64,000 bases of DNA, taken from the NCBI RefSeq assembly GCF_019575955.1, contig NZ_CP080575.1, positions 868,001-932,000 of the forward strand. The letters run 5' to 3'. The translations under genes and the position numbers were made by a program. This DNA is from Nesterenkonia pannonica (GTDB lineage Bacteria; Actinomycetota; Actinomycetes; Actinomycetales; Micrococcaceae). This document shows, piece after piece, positions 40,996 through 52,676 of this stretch; the stretch's first letter is position 1, and every line of letters starts with the position of its first letter. Below the pieces are notes generated by a model. That model had not been told where the DNA came from. It did no database searches and was given only the letters and a program-made list of their open reading frames with translations.

Positions 40996-41736
40996 TCAGG
41001 GGTGGGACGGAGGAGACACTTTCGTATGACTTGCTAGTTGGGCGACCAGTTCGTTCTGAAAGTCACGATTCAGTGCTGCAGGGTGGGGCGCTTGCTGATG
41101 CCTGTGGTGCCAGTACTCACCGGTGGTTTGAGACTCCGGGTCAGTACTTGCAGCTAGCCATGCTTGAGTGATGTGTCCCTGCCGCAAATCGTCCGAAGCT
41201 GCAGAACCTCCCATGCGGGTGGGGACCCAGCCGGGATCAACAGCGTTGCAGAGGGTTTCGGGGTACGCGCGGGCGACGAACATCGTGAATGCTGTCACGA
41301 ATAGCTTCGAGTCTGAGTAAGTGCGATTAGTTTGGCCCCCGGACCAGTCCGTGCCGGCCAGCTCGGAGCGTCCGCCTTTGTGCATCCCGCTGCTCAGGTA
41401 CACGAGCCGTTCTGGTCGGTGAATGAGCGTAGTCAGCAGGTAGGGAGCGACAACGTTGACGGGGAGCAGAGCTGGACCGTGGAGCACTCCGGCATTATGG
41501 ATGATGGCGTCCATCCGACCGATGTCGTTGGCCTGTTCGGCAATACCGCGCACCTGGTCGATCACACTTAGGTCACCGACGACGACGCGTGCCCCGCGTG
41601 CCGTGAGGTCATCGAGAGAACGCGCCCGCTCCGGGTTGCGAGCGTGAAGGACCAGTTCATGTCCTTGATCGAGCAGTTCAATGGCTGTGTTCCTACCAAG
41701 TCCGTCGGTGGATCCAGTGACGAATATCCGAGACAA
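40996..41736 (-). CDS. Short-chain dehydrogenase/reductase
   Basis: NAD(P)-dependent SDR: IFVTGSTDGLGRNTAIELLD (TGxxxGxG) and NAG in IIHNAGVLHG; the catalytic YSDSK follows TNRT. TTG 41736 is preferred because GGAAGGAA lies seven bases upstream and the fold begins at once; the open frame extends 46 codons further without homology. Intact frame, about 246 residues. The C-terminal EYWHHRHQQAPHPAALN resembles retinol-dehydrogenase-like SDRs. Substrate unknown. A 219-bp gap without a gene separates it from the lacI stop. Confidence 0.8.
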   Translation of the reverse strand: MSRIFVTGSTDGLGRNTAIELLDQGHELVLHARNPERARSLDDLTARGARVVVGDLSVIDQVRGIAEQANDIGRMDAIIHNAGVLHGPALLPVNVVAPYLLTTLIHRPERLVYLSSGMHKGGRSELAGTDWSGGQTNRTYSDSKLFVTAFTMFVARAYPETLCNAVDPGWVPTRMGGSAASDDLRQGHITQAWLAASTDPESQTTGEYWHHRHQQAPHPAALNRDFQNELVAQLASHTKVSPPSHP

Positions 41737-41785
41737 GAAATGTTCCTTCCGCAGGGTCACGGCGCCAGCCAAGCAATGGTGAGTC

Positions 41786-42775
<990 letters not shown>

Positions 42776-42918
42776 GCGTCTTGTCCTTTCGCCGTGACGA
42801 ACTAAGTAGGGATATTTGCGTCAGGAGGGGCGGGAGTCGAGGTCGTCGAGAAGCAACTGGTGCTGGTAGATGCCTGCGCTGTTGACAAGGAGGTCCGGTG
42901 CTGGATTTGGTCTGTCGC

Positions 42919-43486
42919 TCAGTCGCGGAGTTCGCGCACCGCGCGTGCTGGGGACCCCACCACCACCGTTCCGGGGAACATCTTTCGTCACGACGGCGGC
43001 CGCTGCCACCACGGCGTCGTCACCGATGGTCACTCCCGGCAGAATGGTCGCGTTGGCTCCGATCCATACATTGCGTCCCACAACGATGGGTGCAGGCAGC
43101 ATATCCCTGCGTCGGCCCGGGGCGAGATCATGGTTGAGGGTGGCCAGGACTACGTTGTGTCCGAGCAAGGAATCATCCCCGATGCTCACCCCGCCCTGGT
43201 CCTGAAAGCTGCACCCCGCATTGATGAAGACCCGTTCGCCGAAGGTGATGTTCTTGCCGAAGTCCGAGTGGAACGGCGGGAACACCATCAGAGAGTCGGC
43301 AACGGGCTTGCCAGTCAGTTTGCCCAAGAGTTCCCGGATATCTGCGGGGTCGTGGTAGCTGCCGTTGATCTGACTTGTGATGCGCAGCGCGTCCTGACTC
43401 ACCCGGTGCATGACCTCGTGCAGCGGGGAGTCTCCCGTGATGCGCTGACCGTCGGCCAGTGCGGCGAGTAGTTCGTTGAGTTCCAT
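42919..43486 (-). CDS. Maltose/galactoside O-acetyltransferase family protein
   Basis: Left-handed beta-helix acetyltransferase (LacA/Maa/NodL family). An N-terminal mac-type helix region is followed by hexapeptide repeats: FINAGCSFQDQGGVSIGDDS, LLGHNVVLATLNHDLAPG with the catalytic His, and VWIGANATILPGVTIGDD. A one-base error in VPGTVVVGSPARAVRELRD extends the frame falsely; the restored stop is TGA at 42919-42921. About 189 residues. The ATG overlaps the upstream cupin stop (TGATG), so the two are translationally coupled. Confidence 0.85.
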
Positions 43487-43687
43487 CAGTTCTCCAGGAG
43501 GGTGTAGACGATGTCACCTGGGTGGAGTTCGATGACGGCCTCACCGTACGGCTGCACGTCTCCTCGGCCGCACGGTGACGTGCAGTGTCGGCTCACCCGA
43601 GTAGTAGGTGTTGAAGTACCCGTCCCCGGTGAACGACTCATCCGGGCCCTGAACGGTGAAGGTTTTCGGCTGCTTCTGGATGCTCAT
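43486..43687 (-). CDS. Truncated cupin-like protein
   Basis: About 66 residues: MSIQKQPKTFTVQGPDESFT, GDGYFNTYYSGE, TLHVTVGRGDVQPYGEAVIE, then LHPGDIVYTLLEN. One inserted base near 43570 must be removed. The start and the GQTLHVT-like strand match small quercetinase-like cupins, but the segment with the metal-binding HxH and the terminal HWHG motif are absent. It is either a shortened cupin fold or a decayed gene still kept in a coupled operon (one base after an SDR gene, overlapping the acetyltransferase gene). Confidence 0.55.
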
Positions 43688-43688
43688 C

Positions 43689-44354
43689 TCAGCCCTCGAA
43701 ATCGCGGGCAAAGACCCGGAAGGCATTACGGTCCTGGTGCATCGACCAGAGGGTCTCCGCCAAGATCTTGGGATCGGTGTGCGAATCGCCGAGGGCGATA
43801 GCGCCGGGGATGATGAGCTGCCCGACGTGGATGTTCTCTTCGGCTAGCTCATCGTGAAGCATCTGGGCGTAGGCACTTTCGCCTGCGAACGCGATGGACG
43901 TGCCCGCAACGTGGGCGCTGGGGCGGGCTCCGCTGCCTCCGTTGACGAACAGCACCGTGCCTCGACCTAGGAAGCGCATTCCTTGGAGCACCTGGTGGAC
44001 TGCAGTGACCGGTCCATAGATGGAGAACTCGACGGCGCCCTGCAAGTCGTGCGCGGTGGTCTCGAGCAGGGGTCGTAGGAATTCCTTCTGGGGCAGCGGG
44101 CTGTAGGTGAGCACCTCGATGGGCCCCTGCTCCTGGACTGCCTCGTCAAGCGCGTTGGCAAGACTTTCGGGATCTCGAACGTTGGCGGCGTAGCCTTTGG
44201 CGGAGAACCCTTCGGTCTGCAGGTCCGTTGCGAGGGTGTCGAGGCGCTCCTGACTGCGTGAGATCAGGGCCAGGTCGAAACCCTCTTTCCCGAAGCGGCG
44301 CGCGATCTCCGCGCCGAGTCCTCGTCCTGCTCCAATGATGGCGATCGTGGTCAT
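43689..44354 (-). CDS. Short-chain dehydrogenase (atypical active site)
   Basis: Intact SDR of about 221 residues. IAIIGAGRGLGAEIARRFG is the cofactor loop. The usual NNAG becomes LTYSPL, and the YxxxK region reads FAGESAYAQMLHDELAEE, so the catalytic tetrad is incomplete. The family resembles short 'SDR family NAD(P)-dependent' proteins found next to alcohol dehydrogenases. The start ATG 44354 is chosen over an upstream ATG because the fold begins there and GAAGGGCCG lies upstream. Confidence 0.8.
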   Translation of the reverse strand: MTTIAIIGAGRGLGAEIARRFGKEGFDLALISRSQERLDTLATDLQTEGFSAKGYAANVRDPESLANALDEAVQEQGPIEVLTYSPLPQKEFLRPLLETTAHDLQGAVEFSIYGPVTAVHQVLQGMRFLGRGTVLFVNGGSGARPSAHVAGTSIAFAGESAYAQMLHDELAEENIHVGQLIIPGAIALGDSHTDPKILAETLWSMHQDRNAFRVFARDFEG

Positions 44355-44480
44355 GGTACGGCCCTTCCTGGTGTCTCCCGCAGCTGCGATAGGAGAGGTC
44401 TGCGGTGGGTGTGGCATCTGGAGCGATGTCCTGTGCTGCTCTGAGTGTGGGCATGCGCGCGGTTTCGCGAGTTTCGCAGA

Positions 44481-45518
44481 TCAGGGTGTGACCATGATCT
44501 TGAGTGCCTCACGGTTGTCCATGGCGAGGTAGGCGTCGGGAACGTCGGAGAGACCGACGGTGCGATCGAAGACCTTGCCGGGTTGACAGTGCCGTCCAGG
44601 ACGGCGGGCATCAGGTCTTCGATGTAGGCGCGCACCGGGGCAGGTCCTCCGGTCAGTGTCACGTTGCCTCCGAAGAGGCTCGTGAAGCCGATGGGCGCTT
44701 CTTCGTACTGGGGACACCCACGCGGCTGATCACTCCGCCGGGACGTACGATGCCGTAGGCCTGTTCATAGGCGGGCAAATGTCCGACCGCTTCGAGGACC
44801 TTCGCCGCGCCGTGCCCGCCAGTCAGTTCTCGGACCTTTGCGATGCCTTCTTCTCCGCGTTCGGCGACGACGTCGGTGGCGCCGAACTCAGCACCGAGGG
44901 CGGTTCGAGCTTCGTGGCGTCCCATGAGGATGATCTGCTCAGCGCCCATCTGCTTGGCAGAGAGCACTGCCAGCAGACCCACTGCCCCGTCGCCGATGAC
45001 GGCGACGCTGTCTCCCTGGGTGACTCCGGCGCGAGTGGCGGCGTGCCATCCGGTGCCGTAGACGTCGGAGAGGGTCAGCAGGGAGCCCAGCAGTGGTGAG
45101 TCTTCTGCGACGCCCGGCACTTTGACGAGTGTGCCGTCAGCGAGCGGGACCCGGATTGCTTCGGCCTGGGCACCGCCCATCCCGGGCATGTCCCAGAAGC
45201 CGCCGTGGACGCAGGAGGTGAACAGGCCCTCCTGGCAGAATTCGCAGGTTCCGTCGGAGAACGAGAAGGGGAGATCACGAGGTCGCCCTTGGTGAGAGTG
45301 CGGACCTCTGTGCCTGTCTCTTCGATCACTCCGATGAACTCGTGTCCCATGGCGGCACCCTCGGAGCTGGTCTCCATGCTGTGATACGGATGCAGGTCGG
45401 ACCCGCAGACACACGCTCGAACGATCCGGACGACCGCGTCGGTGGGCTCTTGAAGGACTGGGTCAGGGGCGTCAATGACGCGGACGTCGCTTACGCCGAA
45501 CATGTACGTGGCTTTCAT
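44481..45518 (-). CDS. Zinc-dependent alcohol dehydrogenase
   Basis: Medium-chain dehydrogenase, about 346 residues. MKATYMFGVSDVRVIDAPDP is followed by CVCGSDLHPYHS (catalytic Zn Cys), GHEFIGVIEETG (Zn His/Glu), structural Zn cysteines in GTCEFCQEGLFTSC, and the NAD(P) fold VAVIGDGAVGLLAVLSAKQMG. It ends NREALKIMVTP. Run losses near 45265, 44712 and 44580 split it. Similar to proteins annotated as zinc-dependent alcohol dehydrogenase or threonine dehydrogenase-like. Substrate unknown. Confidence 0.88.
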
Positions 45519-45584
45519 GGGGTATCTCCAATTCTGAGGTGATGGAACTGATGCGGGGTTGTGGCTGCCCGCGGCGCGGGATTG

Positions 45585-46127
45585 TCAGTCGATCGCGCGG
45601 AGGGTCATGGTCACGTCATTCGTTTCTGCTTCGAGAACTTCTGCCCTCGAACGTGCCGATCGGCACAATCCCCGAGTAGTGGCCTACCTCTGCGTAGTAG
45701 AGGACCAGACTTTGGTTGGGGAGTAGTAGCCGATCGTTCCTGGGGTGGCAGCACTTCCTTCCGGCGCGTCGCTGAGATCGAGCGGTGAGGGAAGATCGGC
45801 GATCTTCTCCTGGCCGCCGAAGTCGCTGAATGTGAGGGTCAGCGGCAGCTGCTCCAGCAGAGATGCTGCTGTCGCAGAAGCGTCGAGTTGACCGGTTAGC
45901 TGCTGGCCCTGGAACTCCACGACCAGTGGCGTCGAAGTCGGAGCTGCAGCTGATGATGAAGGCGTTGCGGCAGTCTCCGAGGGTGTGGCATGGGTCGCTG
46001 GGGCGACTGATTCTTCTCCTGCATTGCCGTCGCTGCCCCGGCCGCACCCGGTGAGACCGACGGCTAGCGCCACAAGGGCCAGCAGCCCGTTGAGCGGCAT
46101 GACCCTGAACAGACCGGGTGACGTCAT
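45585..46127 (-). CDS. Lipoprotein with cyclophilin-like fold
   Basis: Signal peptide (LLALVALAVGLTGCGRG, lipobox LTGC) and a Ser/Thr/Ala-rich linker, then a cyclophilin_like domain (PF18050 type): FSDFGGQEKIADLPSPLDLS, YYSPNQSLVLYYAEVG, YSGIVPIGTFEG. Frame errors at about 45712 and 45645 are restored to end EAETNDVTMTLRAID, stop TGA at 45585. About 180 residues. Members of this fold often sit beside oxidoreductases, as here; no enzymatic role is established. Confidence 0.75.
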
Positions 46128-46305
46128 AGTGGATTCCTTCCAGAGGATGCTGAAGCCAAGTTCCGCGGAACCGAGCTGTGTCCGAGCCCGATCGGGATGA
46201 ACTTCTTCTATGCAACGCGCTTCCAGAAAGGCGGACAAGGTGTCTGGTGAAACGGGTTACAGCAGTACCTCTCTAGAACGTTGGGGACCCTCTACCGTGG
46301 GATCT

Positions 46306-47188
46306 ATGGACAACCGAGCAGAGGTACGAGAGTTTCTCGCGTCACGACGTGCACGCATCACACCCGAGCAGGCAGGCATCGAAACCTTCGGGGGCGTCGT
46401 CGCGTCGAGGGGTTGCGTCGGGAAGAGGTGGCTCGCCTGGCCGGTGTCAGCATCGACTACTACACGCGGCTCGAGCGTGGGAATCTCACCGGTGTCTCGG
46501 ACAGTGTTCTAGATGCAATTGCTCGAGCGTTGGAGCTGGACAGGGCCGAACATGACCACCTCTTCGACCTGGCCAAAGCAGGCAGCAGTGCCCGGCCCCG
46601 GCAGAAAGCCCCGTATCCTCGGGCCTGGCGCCAGCAGTGCAGCACATGCTCGACGCGATCACGGGGGCGCCAGCGTTTGTGGGCAATAATCGGATGGACA
46701 TCGTTGCAGCGAACCAGCTTGGCTATGCGCTCTATTCCGATATGTATCGTGGCACGGCGCGGCTTACGAACCATTCTCGGTTCATCTTCTTCGACCCTCG
46801 GGCCTACGACTTCTACCCCGACTGGGAACGGGCGGCCAACGTCAACGTCGCCATTCTGCGCCGAGACGCCGGTCGCTGGCCTCACGATAAGGGCATAGCT
46901 GACCTCGTCGGGGAGCTTTCGGTGCGCAGTGAAGAATTTCGCGCACGGTGGGCCGCGCACAATGTGCGCCGCCACTACTCAGGGGCGAAATCATTCCATC
47001 ACTCAGTGGTAGGGACTCTGGAGTTGAACTATCAGGTCATGGAGCTTGAAGATGCCCCCGGGCACTCCCTGACCGTGTATCCCGCTGTCTCTGGAAGTTC
47101 CTCCGAGGAGGGACTCAGGCTGCTCGCATCCTGGGCCGCCACAGAAGCAATCGCAGAGAAGGCTCAAGGGCTCAGCACTAGGCACTAA
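46306..47188 (+). CDS. Helix-turn-helix regulator with MmyB-like ligand domain
   Basis: The N-terminal XRE helix-turn-helix (REEVARLAGVSIDYYTRLER) and C-terminal MmyB_LBD (PF17765) type domain with GPAPAVQHMLDAITGAPAFV, NNRMDIVAANQLGYALYSDM and RFIFFDPRAYDFYPDW mark a common actinobacterial regulator family. About 293 residues. Errors near 46400 and 46625 shift the fr. It is divergent from the lipoprotein and the minus-strand redox cluster, and family members usually repress such neighbouring dehydrogenase genes. That regulatory link is inference. Confidence 0.85.
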
Positions 47189-47272
47189 AGCTCCTGCTTT
47201 TGAAGCCGCTTGCGCCAGCAGCTCTCCTCGCTGAGCAATGGTTGACGGACGCGACTTGTATGCTCCGGACTC

Positions 47273-48324
47273 ATGAATGATGTTGCGTCCATGAGTCGAG
47301 ATTCTGCCGACGAGGTCCGACCCAGACCCACGATTCGAGATGTCGCTCGGGAGGCGGGGGTCTCGGTGTCGGCGGTCTCGAAGGTGCTGCGAGGCGCTTA
47401 CGGGGTCAGCGAGAACATGCGAGAGAGCGTCCTCTCCGCGACGCAACGATTGAACTACCGTCCGCACACCGGCGCGCGGGCTATGCGCGGCGCAACATTC
47501 ACGATCGGCATCGTGCTGGTGGATTACCTTCACAGTTCCAGCCGGAGATCGTCCAGGCGATCACCGGCCATGTGCAAGAGGGGCCCTACCAGGAGATCAT
47601 CATTCCGGCCGGTCGGGACAGTCGTCGGCAGCGGAGCGCTGTGGAGGCGATGCTGGACCGGAATGTCGACGGACTCATCCTCGTCGCCCCGCAGACCCCC
47701 ACGGAATGGTTGGAAGACCTTGGTCGCAGGATACCGCTCGTCGTGGTCGCCAGGCACGGCGGCGGCGAGCACTTCGACACGGTGGTCGACGACGAGTACT
47801 ACGGCGCGGGACTTGTGGTGGACCATCTGGTGGATCTGGGACACGAGCGGATCGCGCACACCAGCCATCCGGCTGAAGGTTTGCGTGAGCCTCACGTGCT
47901 ATCCCAGACCGCTCGCCAGCTGGGGTATCGACGAGCCATGGAGAGCCACGGTCTCGAACCGCATGTCGCGGAGACCAGCTTCACCGAAGAAGGGGGCCAC
48001 GAGGCTGCCCGGCTCTTTCTCGACTCGGGGCAGGCGCCGACTGCAGTCTTCGCTGGCGCTGATATCGCAGCTCTCGGGGTGCTGCGCGCCCTGGAGGACC
48101 GGGGACTGAGCGTGCCCGAAGACTTGAGTTTGTGCGGCTATGACAACACTTACCTCGCGGGCGTGGGTCGGATCTCCCTAACCACCGTCGACCAGTCAGC
48201 CGCGCAGACGGGGACCACGAGTGCTGAGCTGCTTCTGGAGAGGATCCACGGACGCCGAGAGGCCGTGCACCGTGTGATCCGGCCGACGCTGCGCCTGCGA
48301 AGCACCACGGCACGCCTCGCCTGA
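47273..48324 (+). CDS. Second LacI-family regulator
   Basis: LacI/GalR protein of about 350 residues. The helix-turn-helix is TIRDVAREAGVSVSAVSKVL, with hinge YRPHTGARAMRG. The effector domain has IIIPAGRDSRRQRSAVEAML, FAGADIAALGVLRAL and LCGYDNTYLA. A base lost near 47527 splits it. Placed just upstream of the MFS/rhamnosidase pair, whose promoter has a palindromic operator, so it likely controls rhamnoside use. Distinct from the regulator at 39.7 kb. Confidence 0.88.
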
Positions 48325-48382
48325 ATCCTCAGCACACCACTCGAGACCCGGACGCTCCTCGGCATGCAGCGTTCTTGCCCTG

Positions 48383-48400
48383 TTGTAAAACGTTCTACAA
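48383..48400. promoter_or_regulatory. LacI-type operator/promoter upstream of MFS gene
   Basis: TTGTAAAACGTTCTACAA is an almost perfect 18-bp palindrome with the central CG typical of LacI-family sites (one mismatched pair). Its first six bases can act as a -35 with TACTCT 17 bases downstream, so repressor binding would overlap the promoter of the MFS gene. Confidence 0.65.
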
Positions 48401-48462
48401 CGTCGTACTCTCTGTGACGTACATAACGTGACAGCAGTCACTTCTGCCGAGGAGGCCTTCAT

Positions 48463-49756
48463 ATGCAGAGCACACCTACGCGCGCTGAACGCCGCAAAGC
48501 GTGGTGGACCGCCGCTGTCGCTGGGATGGCGTCGTACCTGGACGCAGGTGCCATCGTCACCACAGGCACCGCCCTCACCTTGTTTCAGGACGAGCTGGGA
48601 ATCAGCCCTGCGCAGTTCGGCCAGCTCTCCGCGCTCCTGACGGGAAATGATCGCCGTCGGCGCACTGGTGGGAGGCAATCTTTCCGACCGCTTCGGCCGT
48701 AAGAGGATCTTCACGCTGACGATCATCGTCTACGCCATCGGAGCCGCCATCCTGGTCGCCGCCCCGGGTGTGGGCGCGCTGTATATCGGCATCATTCTGA
48801 TCGGCTTTGCTTCAGGTGCGGACCTGCCGCCCTCTTTGGCGATGATCGCCGAGGTGGCACCCGAGGGGCACCACGGCAAGATGGTCTCGCTTTCACATGT
48901 TCTGTGGATCACGGCCATCCCGGTGGTCAACGTCTTCGGCGTTTTCGTAGGCGGGATGGGTGCAGACGGCGCACGCATCATGTATGCGCACCTGCTCGTG
49001 ATGTCGCTGCTGGTGCTGGTGCTGCGCATGTGGCTGCCGGAATCGCCGATGTGGACCGCCAATAAGCTGGCGGTGGACACCGGCAGGCTGGACCGCACCA
49101 GCATCAAGGTGCTTCTGACCGGCAGCTTCCGGCCCGCGCTGATCGGACTGTCACTGTTCTTCGCATTCTCCAACATCGCGGCGAACACGCTCGGCCAGTT
49201 CACTGTCTACCTCTACGTAAATGTGGGAGGCACTGACGTTTCAGTGGCCTCAGCGATGAATCTCATTGGTCTCGCCTGCGGGTTCCTCGGCATGCTCCTG
49301 CTGATGACGATCGTCGACTCCAAATACCGAATGGTCGGCTTCGCCGTGGGTGCCATCGCGGTCATCATCAGCTTCCTCATTCCCGGAGTCCTCGGCGTCA
49401 CGGTAGTCACCTTGGTGATTATGGGCGTGATCTACAACTTCGCCAACGGCTTCGCAGGTGAGCCACTGTTCAAGGTCTGGTCCCAGGAGCTGTTTCCCAC
49501 TGAGCACCGCAGCACCGCACAGGGTATCGGCATCGCCTTTACCAGAGCCGTGGCCGCGGCCGTGGCGCTCGTGACACCTGCTCTCATCGAGCTTGGTCCG
49601 CAGGTGCTGTTCTTCTTCCTCGCTGGCATCATCGTGATCGCGGCCTGCATCGGCTTCTTCTGGGTCTCGCGGATGTCGCACGTGCTGCAGCAGGAAAAAT
49701 CCGAAGGAGTCGAGGAAGCTGCGGCCTCCGCACCGGACGCCTCCGCCCAGCACTGA
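48463..49756 (+). CDS. MFS sugar transporter
   Basis: About 430-residue major facilitator with 12 hydrophobic helices. The loop motif GGNLSDRFGRKRIF (A-motif, after TM2) is clear, and SPMWTANKLA follows helix 6. GVIYNFANGFAGEPLFKVWSQELFPTEHRSTAQG resembles the sugar/inositol branch in its C-terminal half (read in segments). One G is lost near 48648. ATG 48463 follows GAGGAGGCC. Lies between a LacI regulator and a rhamnosidase, so rhamnosides or rhamnose-containing oligosaccharides are likely substrates (inference). Confidence 0.88.
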
Positions 49757-49799
49757 TCGCGCCCACCCAGACGGGCCAGCCCTTTGGGGAGGATCATCA

Positions 49800-52201
49800 A
49801 TGGACCCACTACACTTTTCCAGGCGGCCAGGGGCCGTACAAGATGCAAGGAGCGCCGTGCCGATCTCGACCTTCCTCCAACCCTGACTGCGGGGCTGATC
49901 GCCTCAGTCGAGGAACTCGCCGCGGCTCCCCGCTTCAGCACGAGCTTTCACATGCCGGAAGGTCACGGCTCCCTCACTCGAGCAGTGTTGCGCGCTACCG
50001 CGCTGGGAGTCTATGAGGTGACGCTCAACGGCTCGGCGATCTCCGGCGACGTGCTCAGCCCCGGCTGGTCCAGCTACGAGTGGCGGCTGCGCTACCAGAC
50101 TTACGAGGTGACGGACCTGCTGGACCCAGCAGCGGCTGAACAGGTCGTCTCAGCGACGATAGGCAACGGGTGGTACCGCGGTCGCTTGGGCTGGGAGGGG
50201 ATGCGCCACGTCTACGGTGACAGACGAGGTCTCCTGCTGCAGCTGGACATGCTGTTCGAGGACGGGCACGTGGAGACGATCTGCTCCGACGAGACTTGGA
50301 TAGTCGAGGCATCCGAGGTCCTTGCCGACGACCTCTACGACGGGCAGAGCATCGATGCACGGCGCCGCAGCCGCGGAACCCCAGGGAAGAGCGTCTCACG
50401 ACGCAAGAAGGCACAGTCCACCCAGCGGGCAGAGAGAATCTCCTTCCGGGGTGAGCTCGTCGAACAGCTTGGTCCGCCGGTCCGGCGCCACGAGTCGATT
50501 GCCCCTGAGGCCATCTGGCAGTCACCCGCAGGCAAAACCCTGGTGGACTTCGGTCAGAACCTGGTCGGCTGGGTCAGGCTCCACGTCCAAGGACCTGAGG
50601 GAAGAGTCGTCACCCTGCGTCATGCCGAGGTCCTGGAGGACGAGGAGCTGGGGACGCGACCGCTCCGCAGCGCCCGGGCTACGGACCAATTCACACTCTC
50701 AGGTGAGGCCGACATCTTCGAACCGAGCTTCACCTTCCACGGCTTCCGATATGTCGAGGTCACCGGCTTCCCAGGTGTGCTGGAACCGCATCACCTCAGC
50801 GCCGTAGTCGTTCATTCGCAGCTGGAACGCACAGGCACCTTCACCACGTCCAACGAACTGCTCAACTCCTTCCACCGGAATGTCGTTTGGGGCCTCCGCG
50901 GCAACTTTCTCGACGTGCCCACAGACTGCCCGCAGCGTGACGAGAGGCTCGGATGGACGGGGACATCGCCGTGTTCGCACCGACGGCCACCTATCTCTAC
51001 GATGTCGGAGACTTTCTCAAGGACTGGCTGGGGACCTCGCGGCTGAGCAGCGCGCTGGGGCTGGACTGGTGCCCTACGTGGTGCCGGACCTGCTGAAGTA
51101 TCAGGGAATGCCGGAGGAGTTCGGGGCCGCTGACTCCACCGCCATCTGGTCGGATGCGGCCGTCTGGGTGCCATGGGCACTGTGGCAGGCCTACGGGGAC
51201 CGACAGGTTCTGGCGGACCAGTACCCTTCGATGGCGGCGCATCTTCGCCGGGTCCTCGGTCTGATCGATGATCAGGGGTTATGGACTGGGGGTTCCAATT
51301 CGGGGACTGGCTGGATCCCGACGCCTCCCCGCATAACCCTGCCCAGGCGAAGGCCGATCCCGGAGTGGTCGCGACCGCCTGCCTAGTGCGCACGGCGAGG
51401 ATTGTCGCCGCATCCGCGGAGATTCTCGGGAAGTCCGGAGACGCAGCAGAGTTCGGGCAGGCGGCCCAGCGTTCTGCGACGGCATTTGCAGAGCACTACG
51501 TGGACGCGAATGGCCGGATATTCTCCGACTGCACCACGGTGTACACGCTCGCCATCGTCTTCGACGTCCTGCAGGACTCGATGCTGAAGCCCGCTGGTGA
51601 CCGGCTCGCCGAGCTGGTGCGCGACTCGGGGCATACCGTCAGCACCGGGTTCGCCGGCACCCCGTACGTGACCGATGCTCTGACGCGGACTGGTCACATC
51701 GATGATGCGTATAGGCTCATGCTCCAACGAAAGAGCCCTTCGTGGCTGCACCCCGTCACGAACGGCGCCACCACGGTATGGGAACGATGGGATTCGATGC
51801 TCTCCGATGGGAGCATTAACCCCGGTGAGATGACAAGCTTCAACCACTACGCGCTAGGTTCCGTAGCTGATTGGCTGCACCGTGTGGTCGGGGATCTCGC
51901 CCGCCGCCCCGGCTACACGCGCGTGAAATTTGCACCTAGGCCACCCACTGGTGAGCTGACCGGAGAGTTGACGTGGGCTGAGTCCTCGCTCAAAACCGCT
52001 TATGGCGTCATTCGCTGCAGGTGGGAGCGCACCGGTGATGCCCTCGATCTCGCCCTCAGTGTCCCGGAGGGCGTCCAAGGTGAGATCGACATGCCAGGGT
52101 CACCTCGGATTTTGGTTGATGCGGGGAGCATAAGATCAGCCTTCCGTATTGACGGTCCAGCGACTGAACGCCTCAGCAGGTGTATGACTCATCACAGATA
52201 A
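49800..52201 (+). CDS. GH78 alpha-L-rhamnosidase
   Basis: Releases L-rhamnose from glycosides. Order of domains: N-terminal beta domains with ALGVYEVTLNGSAISGDVL, SPGWSSYEWRLRYQTYEVT and IGNGWYRGRLGWEG; the (alpha/alpha)6 barrel with the GH78 signature DVPTDCPQRDERLGWTGD (catalytic acid region) and WSDAAVWVPWALWQAYGD; a C-terminal beta domain. No signal peptide is seen, so probably intracellular after MFS uptake. About 800 residues. Start ATG 49800 has GGGGAGG upstream, but the first 30 codons are in another frame. Further errors near 50960, 51055 and 51290. The 3' end overlaps a transposase remnant on the other strand. Confidence 0.88.
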
Positions 52202-52340
52202 GGGCGGAGCAGCGGCCTGAATCCACCAGTGTCCAGCAGTGCGCAGGTGATGTAGTTGGCCAGGTTATGGAAGCCCAGGGCGGTGCAGCGTAGATGCTGC
52301 AGCTGTAACTGGTCAGGATGTCGGTGGCGGCAAGCCTGGT
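52192..52340 (-). mobile_element. Transposase C-terminal remnant
   Basis: Reverse-strand codons ending QHLRCTALGFHNLANYITCA then LLDTGGFRPLLRPYL and a stop at 52192 resemble the carboxy end of a transposase. No upstream catalytic domain exists here. It overlaps the last codons of the rhamnosidase gene, so the element probably broke or replaced what followed. Family not identified. Confidence 0.4.
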
Positions 52341-52406
52341 TGAACGGAGGGCAACCTCCGAGTGCGCTGCGGCGTGCCGAAGGGTCGTTCCAACCCGGAG
52401 GTTCTG

Positions 52407-52676
52407 ATGTCCCACGGTAGGGCCCGTTTGACCGTTTGTAGTCGTCGGCTGATCGTCCAGCGCCATCAGACCGGATGGAAACAGGCCCACATCGTGGCGG
52501 CGATAGCTGTCTCTCGCAAGTGCATAAAGACTCTGATCGACCGGTACGCGGCCGAGGGTGAAGCAGGCCGGGCCGCACGGTCCTCGCGCCCATACACTAT
52601 GCCGACCCGCAGGGCGTTCGCAGGACACCCCTCCAATCAGCCGACTGCCACCAGCCTGAAGGCCGGGTACAGCTAG
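52407..52676 (+). mobile_element. IS481-type transposase N-terminal fragment
   Basis: MSHGRARLTVCSRRLIVQRH starts a helix-turn-helix matching IS481 family transposases (VAAIAVSRKCIKTLIDRYAA; EGEAGRAARSSRPYTMP), but only about 70 matching residues of roughly 320 are present and the DDE domain is missing. It stops at 52674-52676, exactly where the next gene on the other strand ends. Dead remnant. Confidence 0.7.
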
